DNA of 33,713 nt from positions 1 through 33,713 of the forward strand of contig JAUXDO010000002.1 in NCBI GenBank assembly GCA_030618315.1, written 5' to 3'. The DNA comes from Candidatus Peregrinibacteria bacterium. Its GTDB lineage: Bacteria; Patescibacteriota; Gracilibacteria; UM-FILTER-43-11. The translations under genes were made by a program, and so were the position numbers. The notes under the pieces are model-generated. The model did not search any database. It was not told the origin of the DNA and was given only the letters and a program-made list of their open reading frames with translations. Shown one piece after another: positions 23,466 to 31,344 of the stretch (the first letter of the stretch is position 1; the number at the start of each line of letters is the position of its first letter).

Positions 23466-26400
23466 TGATTTCATCGTAAGACTTACCCTCGTTGGCCTGT
23501 GATGTAGCGCCAAATCCACTGAGCCCGACTCCGTGGCCTCTTTTTACGCGACCTTCACACCATGGATCGGAAACTGATATTAGATAAGGAGTATGCGTCC
23601 AGCCCCAGACTTCCTGTGCGGAGTATGTTCGACCATCACTTTGGTTAAAGTATGGAGTTTTTATGAGCTCACCCTGATAAGTGACTACTTCATCTTTAGT
23701 AATTGCTGCTGCGCCGACGAAGTTTGGTGTTCTGGATTCCACGCCATAACCTAAATATCTTTGGAATATTGCAGGGTCATCACTGCCATCGTATGGTAAT
23801 CCTGGGAATTTGCGATTATCATCCGACATGTAGAAACGTGCGTATGACCTTGCGAGTATTGCGATAACTTTCTGTTTTTCAAAAGGTGCGTCATTGGATA
23901 CTTCTGCAAGACCCTTTATATAGTCTTCCATATAAAGTTCGTTGATGTATGCGACTTGTTCATTAATAACTCTGATTTCAAGGGCTCCTCTAAAACGATT
24001 GTCATTTAAATCCCTATTCCAGGCAGGTCTGTGTTCCCAACTTGTGATTTTAACAATTCCGCCTTCATCGGGGATAAATCTGATAACAGCATCACTTCTT
24101 ACAACACTACCTACCTGAACGTGCATATTATTTCCTGCCTGCCGAACTGCGACCGTATTGCCTGATGCTACAGAAAATAATTCATTATTATTACCATCAA
24201 CTACTTTAAAGTTCTTATTTGCAGATATAGTTGAATCCGCATCTGAATAAGAGAGTCTTACTCTGAACGGTCTATCGGAAATTGCTGAAGATGTGGTGGT
24301 TGTATCTGCCGATACAGTAGGTATGACGGGGGTTGTAGTTGCTATGCTCTTTGTAATAATTGTGGCACGTTCTTGGTTTAGACTTGCATCAGAGGTTGAG
24401 CTGGAACTGCTTCTGACTGTGTCTCCGGATACTTTAAATGTCCATCTGGCATTACCACCAACAACCCAGCCAACGTATTCCAAAACCAATTGAAATCCTT
24501 CTCCGTATATTCCTCTGGTGTAATTACGCACTTTAAATGTGAATGAACCGATTTCTCCCGGAGCAACTGTGTCTTCATTTAGATAAGCTGGCCTATATTT
24601 GTTTTCCCAGCCACCTGAAAAATAGAACTGACTTAGGCGGTCGCGTGGATTTGCATTGCCGAGATGAACGGCGTTTAATCCTTTTTTATTCCAAACCACA
24701 TTCCCTGTGTTTTTAAATTTCACAGTTATTTCTTTTTCCTGTCCTGGTTGCATATTTACATATGCATCACCCTGATCGATTAACTGAGCGCGCAAACCTG
24801 GTTGCGGGACTCTTATTACATAACGGGCTACACCACCTCTTATTGGGATTTTGTTAAATTTTGCACGCAGGAAAATGCTATGATACCCCTCTTCATATGG
24901 TGCTTGAACCCAAAAACTGAAATTTACTATTTTACCTGGTCCGACAGGCTCGGTTGGAACTAATTTGTTTTTAAAAACTTTTATTCCACGACCAAGTAAT
25001 GTCATTTGCATATTATCCGGATACCATGTTAAATCACCACGATTTTCCAGAGAAAGTTCAACTCTTTTCATTTCTCCTGGCTTTAATTCGTTGACTGTAT
25101 TTAGCTTTGTAACTCTTGCCAGATGTACTGGTTCTTTAACAGTTACCTTAAAACCAAGGGCTGTATCCTGAAGCCATTTAACCCTCTCAACAACTGGTAT
25201 AAATTGTTCAACAGCTATTCCTGTTTTTCCGATTGGCACTTCTAATTCAATAACAAAACGACCTGTCTCCCCTGGTTTGACTTCACTTTCAAGCAGGTAT
25301 CCTATTCTGGATGGATTTTGCTCAATAAAAATACTTTTTCTATCTTTTGGTCCTGATGTTCCAAGTGTAATTTGATTATCACCATAGTTTTTCCACACAA
25401 TATTTCCTTTATTTTTAAGTTCAATCCAGGCATTTATTTTCTGCCCTTGAAAAACTGTTCCGGATGGCAGATTTCTATTTATAACTTCATAATCAAAATT
25501 AGGTTCAGCTACTGTAAAGCCAATATCTACTGAAGATTTTGATACTTTATAGCGACCATTTACTACCGGTGCCACTTCAAATATATATTTACCAGGCTGG
25601 TATCCACCTTCTATCTGGACTGTGAATGTTCCAATTCTTCCCGGTGCAACAGAGCGTTCTTTCATGTCTGCGGCAACAAATGCTTTATCTGCAATTACCG
25701 GAACTATGCGAGCATTTGGATCGTTATTTAGTGCCACATGAAGCCATGTATTGCTATCCCAGGTTTTTTTACCAGTATTTTTAAATTGTAATTTTATTTC
25801 CTTTCGTTCATTTGGTTCAAGTAACACATTTCTATAATCGACTAAAGATTGTGCATTATAATCCAGATTTTCGGCTTGCAAACTCCCTTCGCTAAATGAT
25901 CCACTTCTGATTGATAAAGCTGCACGCTCTCTGATTTTAGAAAGCAATTTATATAGCACATCACCTGGGCACGATGTTGCGCCAACATCTCTGTGTCCAA
26001 TAACATTTGGTAATGTCTTGCCTCTTATACTTGATGATCCATTTGGGTCGATTCCGTGAACTCTTGCCCTGCTTGCAATTAAAGAAATCAAAGCCTGCTG
26101 AACGGGTTCCGGCACTGGCGTGTTTTGATAATTTCCAATAATTGAGATGCCTATTGTACCGTTATTGTAACAAAGAGCATGAGCACCAATTACATTATCT
26201 CCGCCATATCTGCCTTCATATATGTTCCCAAGTGGATCGATTAGGTAATTGTAGCCGATATCTCCCCACCCGCGTGAAACAGTGTGATAATGATAAATTG
26301 CACGAACTATCGCCTGATAATCACGATTATCCATTTTGGAATCACCATTAATATCTCTTATTTCAGAATCTGTATGATGTATTACAAATTTTCGAACCTT

Positions 26401-27072
26401 CTTCATGTATTGAAGAGGCCATGTTAAATCGTTACCTGAAGGACTTTTATCTTCAATTTTTGTAATACCAAGTTCTGATCTGTATGTTGATTCCATAACT
26501 CCACATGGATCTACATATGTTTTACTGGTACTTGCCCTTCTTCTGGCTGCTTCTTCCATTTCCGGTGTCCAGTATCTTAGTGACTCGTCTGCGCCCCATG
26601 AACTTCGTTTGATAATAGAATAATTTCTTGCGACTATTTGTGTACTCGCATACAGGTTGGAGGTATCAAGAGCTTCAGGCCCACCGATTTCACGGATCTC
26701 ATCCGGTTCATGATAAAAAATACTGAGTTTAAGAGTAATTGGATCACCCCTAATTCTCTTAAATTGAATCGTACTTGTTGGCGAACTGAATATAAGTGCC
26801 TCAGGTCCATATCCCTCATTTTCAATTATAACTTTTTCCCAGCCATAACCAATATCTACCATTAGATCGTCGATTTCTTCATCGAATTGTACAGCTATTA
26901 CATTAAATAGATTGTCTTCAAAAATAACTTCCGAAAGTATTTCGCCACCAACATTCTGCAAAGTTATTTCTTTTTCTGAATAATCCATTGCAAAAGTTTT
27001 TGGCACAATGACGCTGATTATCAGACTTAAAATAATTAACAGAAAACCGAATTTTAACAATCGAAGAATCAT
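23416..27072 (-). CDS. secreted PGRP amidase / FW-domain / SpoIID cell-wall enzyme
   Basis: This is a protein of about 1218 residues (numbering below is from a GTG seven codons upstream, 27093). A signal peptide ends near TFA. A PGRP/Amidase_2 domain spans about 230-385: FVIHHTD and GHRDVGATSCPGD carry zinc ligands, with YHYHTVSRGWGDIGYNYLID between. It should cut the MurNAc-L-Ala bond. Four NBR1-type FW (Ig-like) domains follow, each marked by an N-x-G-x3-W core (NTGKKTW ~441, NKGNIVW ~563, NRGDLTW ~683, NTGNVVW ~796). After a Thr/Ser linker (~905-950) comes a SpoIID/LytB domain (EDYIKGLAEVSND ~1060, GHGVGLSGFGA ~1185), a glycan-strand lyase family. Two cell-wall activities are thus on one chain. 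The ATG at 27072 gives a cleaner signal peptide (MILRLLKFGF...) than the GTG. Confidence 0.87.
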   Translation of the reverse strand: MILRLLKFGFLLIILSLIISVIVPKTFAMDYSEKEITLQNVGGEILSEVIFEDNLFNVIAVQFDEEIDDLMVDIGYGWEKVIIENEGYGPEALIFSSPTSTIQFKRIRGDPITLKLSIFYHEPDEIREIGGPEALDTSNLYASTQIVARNYSIIKRSSWGADESLRYWTPEMEEAARRRASTSKTYVDPCGVMESTYRSELGITKIEDKSPSGNDLTWPLQYMKKVRKFVIHHTDSEIRDINGDSKMDNRDYQAIVRAIYHYHTVSRGWGDIGYNYLIDPLGNIYEGRYGGDNVIGAHALCYNNGTIGISIIGNYQNTPVPEPVQQALISLIASRARVHGIDPNGSSSIRGKTLPNVIGHRDVGATSCPGDVLYKLLSKIRERAALSIRSGSFSEGSLQAENLDYNAQSLVDYRNVLLEPNERKEIKLQFKNTGKKTWDSNTWLHVALNNDPNARIVPVIADKAFVAADMKERSVAPGRIGTFTVQIEGGYQPGKYIFEVAPVVNGRYKVSKSSVDIGFTVAEPNFDYEVINRNLPSGTVFQGQKINAWIELKNKGNIVWKNYGDNQITLGTSGPKDRKSIFIEQNPSRIGYLLESEVKPGETGRFVIELEVPIGKTGIAVEQFIPVVERVKWLQDTALGFKVTVKEPVHLARVTKLNTVNELKPGEMKRVELSLENRGDLTWYPDNMQMTLLGRGIKVFKNKLVPTEPVGPGKIVNFSFWVQAPYEEGYHSIFLRAKFNKIPIRGGVARYVIRVPQPGLRAQLIDQGDAYVNMQPGQEKEITVKFKNTGNVVWNKKGLNAVHLGNANPRDRLSQFYFSGGWENKYRPAYLNEDTVAPGEIGSFTFKVRNYTRGIYGEGFQLVLEYVGWVVGGNARWTFKVSGDTVRSSSSSTSDASLNQERATIITKSIATTTPVIPTVSADTTTTSSAISDRPFRVRLSYSDADSTISANKNFKVVDGNNNELFSVASGNTVAVRQAGNNMHVQVGSVVRSDAVIRFIPDEGGIVKITSWEHRPAWNRDLNDNRFRGALEIRVINEQVAYINELYMEDYIKGLAEVSNDAPFEKQKVIAILARSYARFYMSDDNRKFPGLPYDGSDDPAIFQRYLGYGVESRTPNFVGAAAITKDEVVTYQGELIKTPYFNQSDGRTYSAQEVWGWTHTPYLISVSDPWCEGRVKRGHGVGLSGFGATSQANEGKSYDEIIKYYYQGVQIEKLNFE

Positions 27073-27153
27073 ATTTATTTTTATTTTTTGCACCTATATA
27101 GGTTGTACAAATATTGTATACTACTTGCACATTTAAATAAAGAGATTTTTTGA

Positions 27154-27414
27154 TTATTCAACTAGACTAGTAACCTTTGCAATAAGTATTTCAAGTTCTT
27201 CTGTCGGTAATTTTACAAGTTCTTCTCTGGTACCAATAATTGTTATGCTTTTTGGTGCAAAAGAAGCACGACAACGCTTTGTCCCTAAAAGTATACTAAT
27301 AAGCTCTTCACGAGTATGTTTACCGCTACTTCTCAAGTCATCCAGATGAGACTTTAATCTACCCTCAAAAAGAAATGTACCTTCGGGACAACTAAGGTCT
27401 AATTTGTCATCCAT
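27154..27414 (-). CDS. small protein of unknown function
   Basis: The 86-residue protein begins MDDKLDLSCPEGTFLFEGRL. The centre holds a basic, helical segment (KSHLDDLRSSGKHTREELISILLGTKRCRASF) followed by a strand (KSITIIGTREELVKL) and a C-terminal helix. No signal peptide and no family recognised. It lies 60 bp upstream of the cell-wall enzyme gene on the same strand and may share its transcript. Confidence 0.5.
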   Translation of the reverse strand: MDDKLDLSCPEGTFLFEGRLKSHLDDLRSSGKHTREELISILLGTKRCRASFAPKSITIIGTREELVKLPTEELEILIAKVTSLVE

Positions 27415-27510
27415 TATATTTGGTGAAATTAAGTTGGGCGATTATTATACAACTTTTTTGGCAATAATAACAATTATTACCCAATTTGATTTTTAATATT
27501 AATTTATTTT

Positions 27511-27519
27511 TGATACAAT
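27511..27519 (+). promoter_or_regulatory. extended -10 promoter
   Basis: TGATACAAT (TG-n-TACAAT) within TTTTTGATACAATTGT. Nearly the same 16-mer, TTTTTGATATAATTGT, recurs before the next small gene at 27941. No good -35 is present at the right distance. Confidence 0.5.
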
Positions 27520-27551
27520 TGTGCTCAAGTTGTACCCTCTAATTAAATATC

Positions 27552-27809
27552 ATGAACAACAAAGAAAATAAACAACCTATAGCGTTTGTTTATCAAGAAA
27601 GCCCAATAAGTACTCCAAATTACAAAGTTTATAATGGAGATAATCAGGAGAGCTCTGAAGACCTTGCAGCTTTAGCTCATATTATTCGTGACTATAGAGA
27701 TCAGATTAAATTTCTTACACAGGCAGAAATTAATGATAGATATTCAATGGAGTCATCTTTGATAAGACCCTTTAGTGATAAGGAAATGGGACAAATACTT
27801 TTGGGATAA
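27552..27809 (+). CDS. small protein of unknown function
   Basis: The 85-residue soluble protein begins MNNKENKQPIAFVYQES. A polar N-terminus is followed by a helical C-terminal half (EDLAALAHIIRDYRDQIKFLTQAEINDRY). No known motif. It has its own extended -10 promoter with a leader of about 26 nt. Confidence 0.5.
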   Translation: MNNKENKQPIAFVYQESPISTPNYKVYNGDNQESSEDLAALAHIIRDYRDQIKFLTQAEINDRYSMESSLIRPFSDKEMGQILLG

Positions 27810-27893
27810 AGTCGACACTGTACGTTTATTGATAACCAAATCTGCCTGGTCCATCGTGGCGAACCCTATTTGTCGCGATTAATGCGTCTCGCT

Positions 27894-27915
27894 TTGCTGG
27901 ATGTAGAGCCAGCAA
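27894..27915. repeat. short hairpin between small genes
   Basis: TTGCTGG/CCAGCAA pair perfectly around an 8-nt loop. The upstream part of this spacer (27830-27890) has further short complementary words (GTGGCGA...TCGCGA) and may be a decayed structured repeat. No T-run follows, so it is not a convincing terminator. Confidence 0.4.
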
Positions 27916-27925
27916 TGGGTGAATT

Positions 27926-27953
27926 TTGAATATTTATATATTTTTGATATAAT
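27926..27953 (+). promoter_or_regulatory. sigma70-like promoter with extended -10
   Basis: -35 TTGAAT (27926-27931), 16-bp spacer, -10 TATAAT (27948-27953) preceded by TG. The leader to the first ATG (27966) is only about 6 nt, so translation is either nearly leaderless or starts at the in-frame ATG at 27990. Confidence 0.55.
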
Positions 27954-27965
27954 TGTTTATAAATA

Positions 27966-28424
27966 ATGCCCTTTAATAAAAAAATAAAAATGAATAATAA
28001 AATAGATAATTCGTTTTCAACCTCCTCGTCAGACAATCTTGGAAATTTTGATCATGCTCTAAGAAGTGGTTCGATGAGTGATATTCTTCCCAAACATGGC
28101 AATGGTTTTACATTTACAGCTCCGTATGGGATTGTCTCTGTTAAGCCAACTTCTGAAGCAATAGAGAAATTAATAGCTCTTATGAAAACATTTAATGTTT
28201 TTGAAAAAGACAATGAATCCATTCTGGATTGTTGGGTAAATCGTAAAGAATTGGAAGCTGGAGGCAATGTAAAGTGGGAATCCGGCCGTTATACGAGCAG
28301 GGCTGAAGATAAAATTACTTTGGAAGAGTGGATAGATGAGTCAAAAGTTGTTCCAATAAATAAAATGCAACAAAAAAGAAAGGAAATTGAAAACACTCTT
28401 GAGCATGTTAATCATGGCATTTAA
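27966..28424 (+). CDS. small protein of unknown function
   Basis: A 152-residue protein as drawn; the promoter position makes the ATG at 27990 (MNNKIDNSFS, 144 residues) equally possible. Ser-rich N-terminus, then an alpha/beta part (GFTFTAPYGIVSVKPTSEAIEKLIALM) and a C-terminal segment with VNRKELEAGGNVKWESGRY. One cysteine. No family recognised. Its stop overlaps that of the convergent dsbD-like gene by four bases. Confidence 0.5.
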   Translation: MPFNKKIKMNNKIDNSFSTSSSDNLGNFDHALRSGSMSDILPKHGNGFTFTAPYGIVSVKPTSEAIEKLIALMKTFNVFEKDNESILDCWVNRKELEAGGNVKWESGRYTSRAEDKITLEEWIDESKVVPINKMQQKRKEIENTLEHVNHGI

Positions 28425-29725
28425 CCAAATACCAATAAGTTTGGATTGATAAGAAGAATTAATCCGAGTGCTACCATAATAGTACCGCCTATTAAATGAG
28501 ACGCGCGGGTGTATTTGTGAGTGGTAAGACCTATGCGATCAAAGCTATACATAGCAATACCAAATATAATCAAGTCATCGACCATGTACATAAATATATA
28601 CATTGCGTTGTACATTTGCTTTCCTGCCCATGTCAAACCGCCAATATCAAGAATTTTTGTGAATGTCTGAGGTATCCCGACAGAGCATGCGAATTCAATA
28701 ATATTTACTGAGAACGCAAGCATTAAAATCCCAAGCATGGTAATAATTGTCATTGGACCTGTTGCATATGCCTTAATTTTTTCGGATGTTCTGCGTTTAG
28801 ATTTCAAACTGCCGACTTTGCATGCAGTATCTTCTTTATAGAATTTATATAAGAAGAATAATCCCGCTGATATAGCTACCAGACCTACTATAGGGGTAAC
28901 AATTGCATCCATTCCTACAAAATCCCATGCAGTCATCCAAACGTTTAGGATGAGATAATACATAACAGCTTCTGCAAAAATGAATATTCCTGCCATCTGG
29001 AACATGCGCTTTCGTGAACCGGCTTCCATCAAAATTGTTAAAAAGAGGACTAGTACCCACATTGCACATGGATTGAAGCCATCAACAAATCCTAAAATAA
29101 CAGAGAGAATCGGTAGTGAATATTTTTGAACATCCACTGGACCGATGAATGGGACAGTAACCCAATAATTAACATCATCTATTGCACATCCGATTTCCTC
29201 TCCGTCGATATTACATGTACCGGCAGAGGTTTCAATATGACTGCTTCCGCCAGCTAAGATAAACTCCTCAAATGTATATTGGGTCTGGCCTTTGGCATTG
29301 TCTACCAATGCACGTATTTTTTTACCTGTTGTTTTTTCTGTATCAAATCCCTGAAGAACAATACTATCTATTATTGTAATTGGAGTAACTTTTGGTATAC
29401 CTTCGAGTTCTGTAAGTTCTAAAAAATGACCCTTATGAATAGGGTCACCTATGTCATGAAAAACAACAATCAAATCTCCTCTTTCTTTTTGTAATTGATT
29501 TAAGAATTTTTTTTCAGCACGGCAATGATTGCAATTATCTCTTTCAAAAATTTCAATACGTACTGTTTCAGAGGCTGGAACAACGCAGTTTTCAGCAATC
29601 TCTTCGGCTACAGAGTCATTTATTGTTTCGACAGATGTGTCTTCGGCAGAATAGGCAAAAGGAGTCATCCCGCTTAGCGTGACGACCCCGATTGTTAATA
29701 TGATTAGTAGATTTTTGAGTTTCAT
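28421..29725 (-). CDS. thioredoxin-CcdA/DsbD fusion, membrane thiol-disulfide reductase
   Basis: The protein has 434 residues. A signal peptide (1-26) is followed by an extracytoplasmic thioredoxin/glutaredoxin-like domain with a C-x2-C site (ERDNCNHC, C65 and C68) and the cis-Pro segment VTPITII near 113-119. From about 200 to the end there is a polytopic CcdA/DsbD-type membrane domain, with DGFNPCAMWVL (C220) and IIEFACSVG (C347) as the paired membrane cysteines that carry electrons across the membrane. Extra cysteines lie at 171 and 180. Family knowledge predicts electron flow from cytoplasmic thioredoxin to surface disulfides. It is third in a csoR-dsbA-dsbD order, separated from dsbA by a fishbone element that ends six bases before its ATG. 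Confidence 0.85.
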   Translation of the reverse strand: MKLKNLLIILTIGVVTLSGMTPFAYSAEDTSVETINDSVAEEIAENCVVPASETVRIEIFERDNCNHCRAEKKFLNQLQKERGDLIVVFHDIGDPIHKGHFLELTELEGIPKVTPITIIDSIVLQGFDTEKTTGKKIRALVDNAKGQTQYTFEEFILAGGSSHIETSAGTCNIDGEEIGCAIDDVNYWVTVPFIGPVDVQKYSLPILSVILGFVDGFNPCAMWVLVLFLTILMEAGSRKRMFQMAGIFIFAEAVMYYLILNVWMTAWDFVGMDAIVTPIVGLVAISAGLFFLYKFYKEDTACKVGSLKSKRRTSEKIKAYATGPMTIITMLGILMLAFSVNIIEFACSVGIPQTFTKILDIGGLTWAGKQMYNAMYIFMYMVDDLIIFGIAMYSFDRIGLTTHKYTRASHLIGGTIMVALGLILLINPNLLVFG

Positions 29726-29731
29726 GGTTCT

Positions 29732-29946
29732 GTTCGGTTACGAACGTGGGCCTGCTGTCGCGTGGGCCTGTTTGAGTACAAACGTGAGCCTGTCCTGATT
29801 ACAGGACGTGGTCCTATTTTTATTATGATTAGTTGTATTACTAATAACAATAAGATAGTACCACGCGAGTAATCTCGCAGGCCCACGGCGTTACTACGCC
29901 AGGTCCACACGAGGTAATCCGAGTAGACCCACGCAAAGCAGTATTA
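29732..29946. repeat. fishbone palindromic element, copy B
   Basis: The inner helix (29808-29824 with 29849-29864) has an apical hairpin ATTAGT/ACTAAT. Outer helices are GTGAGCCT/AGGCCCAC (29784, 29879), GTGGGCCT/AGGTCCAC (29762, 29901) and GTGGGCCT/AGACCCAC (29746, 29925). The hairpins between them are GTCCTG-ATTA-CAGGAC, GTTTG-AGTA-CAAAC, a truncated GCTGTCGC and GTTCG-GTTA-CGAAC on one side. On the other they are GCGAG-TAAT-CTCGC, GGCGT-TACT-ACGCC and one with tandem G-A mismatches. Read on the minus strand it begins at the dsbA stop with TAATACTGCTTTGCGTGG, as copy A begins with TAATACTGCTTCGCGTGG, and ends six bases before the dsbD-like ATG. Confidence 0.85.
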
Positions 29947-30663
29947 TTTAGCTAATTCCTCTTCAATTAAAGCTTCAAATGCAGCAAATGGCTGTGCGCC
30001 AGAAAGGAATCTTCCGTTTATAAAGAATGCAGGTGTACCTTGTACTCCGTAGCTTGAACCTTCCTTGGCATCAGCATCAACCTCGTCTGAGAACTTCTCT
30101 GAATCTAAACAATCTGCAATATCATAGCCCATATCGGATGCATACTTTTTTAAGCTGTCAGAATCAAGAGCTTGTGTATTTTCAAAAAGTTTGTCGTGGT
30201 ATTTCCAATAAGCCTCATCACCACCTAATTCATGTACACATTCTGTAGCCATTGCAGCAGGTTTTGCATTTTGATGAAATCCAAGAGGGAAATCACGGAA
30301 AACATATTTAACTTTTCCTGTATCTATGTATTTCTTTTGAATTTCTGTAAGCGTTTGATCTACATAACGTTTGCAGAATGGACATTGATACTCAGAAAAT
30401 TCGATAATTGTTACTGGTGCATTTGCATCGCCTTTAATGGCATCATCATCGATACTTACATCAATCGGTTCTGTTGGTGCAGGTGGCGGAGTGTTTTTCT
30501 CCTGTTGCTTCTTTACATAAGCTTCAATACTAACTTCAACTTTTTCATTAAAGTTTTCTTCTGCATGAAACTGAGCAGAACTAACTGTGGTGTAAACTGA
30601 AACAGCTAAAGCAATAACTGAAAGTGCAAGTGCAACAGATAAAAGTTTCTTATTATTAAGCAT
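29944..30663 (-). CDS. DsbA-like secreted thiol:disulfide oxidoreductase
   Basis: This 239-residue protein has an N-terminal membrane anchor or signal (residues 7-30), a Pro-rich linker (TPPPAPTEP) and a DsbA/Thioredoxin_4-type domain. The active site is C94-P-F-C97 in FSEYQCPFCKRY, and the cis-proline loop is GVQGTPAFFING near 206-217. Family members oxidise cysteine pairs in exported proteins. The lipoprotein, the secreted beta-rich protein and above all the Cys-rich protein at 31345 are candidate clients. It follows csoR by 67 bp on the same strand and ends AAA TAA, where the stop is also the edge of fishbone copy B. Confidence 0.88.
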   Translation of the reverse strand: MLNNKKLLSVALALSVIALAVSVYTTVSSAQFHAEENFNEKVEVSIEAYVKKQQEKNTPPPAPTEPIDVSIDDDAIKGDANAPVTIIEFSEYQCPFCKRYVDQTLTEIQKKYIDTGKVKYVFRDFPLGFHQNAKPAAMATECVHELGGDEAYWKYHDKLFENTQALDSDSLKKYASDMGYDIADCLDSEKFSDEVDADAKEGSSYGVQGTPAFFINGRFLSGAQPFAAFEALIEEELAK

Positions 30664-30730
30664 AAATTATTTTTTTATTGAATAAATATTTGCTATTGAA
30701 TTTTACAGATTTTTAAAAAAAATACAAATT

Positions 30731-31006
30731 TTATTTGTTTTGAGCTATTTTTATTACTTTAAGCAATTCTTCTACCATTTCGTCTACTCTTTTTTTCCTG
30801 CCTTCTTTCACCGCATTCTTCACACAATTGTTCATATGCCCCTCTAAAAGAATTAAATTTGCGGATTTCAACAAACCGATTACAGCAAGATTTTGCTGGA
30901 TAATATCAATGCAATATCGATTGTCTTCCAACATTGTTACAACTTTTTCGAGCGAACTTTTGGCTTTTTTAAAGGCAATAAGTGCCTTGTCTATATTGTG
31001 TGCCAT
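30731..31006 (-). CDS. csoR: CsoR-family metal-sensing repressor
   Basis: The 91-residue all-helical protein shows the Cu(I)-binding triad of CsoR with exact spacing: C32 (RYCIDII), H57 and C61 (LEGHMNNC), that is C-x24-H-x3-C. The persulfide sensor CstR lacks the histidine, so copper-type sensing is favoured. Repressors of this family release DNA when Cu(I) binds. I start at the ATG at 31006 (MAHNIDKAL) because the upstream in-frame ATG at 31030 lies inside the palindrome at the predicted transcription start. Downstream dsbA and the dsbD fusion would be co-regulated. No copper ATPase or chaperone is in the window, which is unusual for CsoR regulons. Confidence 0.85.
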   Translation of the reverse strand: MAHNIDKALIAFKKAKSSLEKVVTMLEDNRYCIDIIQQNLAVIGLLKSANLILLEGHMNNCVKNAVKEGRKKRVDEMVEELLKVIKIAQNK

Positions 31007-31024
31007 AATTTTAATAAAAGAAGT

Positions 31025-31076
31025 ACCCATACCAGAGGTATAGGTGTATTATATTTGGATTAAAAATTAAAAGCAA
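31025..31076 (-). promoter_or_regulatory. csoR promoter with overlapping operator palindrome
   Basis: The minus strand has -35 TTGCTT (31076-31071), a 17-bp spacer and -10 TATAAT (31053-31048). At the expected start (about 31041) lies ACCCATACC-AGA-GGTATAGGT (31025-31045), with arms complementary in 8 of 9 positions. CsoR operators are G/C-tract inverted repeats at this location, so autoregulation is likely; the pairing of protein and site is inferred. Confidence 0.6.
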
Positions 31077-31209
31077 ATATTGTTCAAAAAACTTAATTGA
31101 CAAAATGAACAAATCTTTATTAAAAAAATGTGGGTTTTATTTTAAAAAAAATAAAAAATTTGCATATAATAAGTAAGTATAGTATTTTTTTGGAAGTTAA
31201 AGATTTAAC

Positions 31210-31304
31210 TTAGCAAAAAATAAAAAATAAAAGCTTCAATCAAAAGCTGGCAAATAACTTATTAATCAATAAGTCGCACAGATAAATGTGCGGTGCTTTG
31301 CTAA
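31210..31304 (+). ncRNA. structured leader (four-helix junction) before the Cys-rich protein
   Basis: An 8-bp closing helix TTAGCAAA/TTTGCTAA (31210-31217, 31297-31304) encloses three hairpins in a row. They are AGCTT/AAGCT (31232-31236, 31244-31248), ACTTATT/AATAAGT with loop AATC (31257-31274) and CGCACA/TGTGCG with loop GATAAA (31275-31292). The last two are adjacent and could stack. A promoter may be TATAAT at 31165-31170. The segment lies 40-135 nt before the ATG and could be a riboswitch-like leader. GGCAAA before the second hairpin and CGCA after it recall the c-di-GMP-I (GEMM) core, but the match is weak. Confidence 0.5.
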
Positions 31305-31344
31305 ATATTTAACATTTTATTTTATTAAATTTTATTACTTAATT

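Noticed and set aside
30232..30600. Plus-strand open frame of 122 codons opposite dsbA
   Set aside because: Its Phe/Cys/Ile-rich composition is an antisense artefact; the dsbA frame has CPFC and the cis-Pro loop.
31210..31304. A c-di-GMP-I (GEMM) riboswitch as a firm call
   Set aside because: The tetraloop is AATC, CGCAAAGC is changed to CGCACAGA, and the tetraloop receptor half cannot be recognised; kept only as a structured leader.
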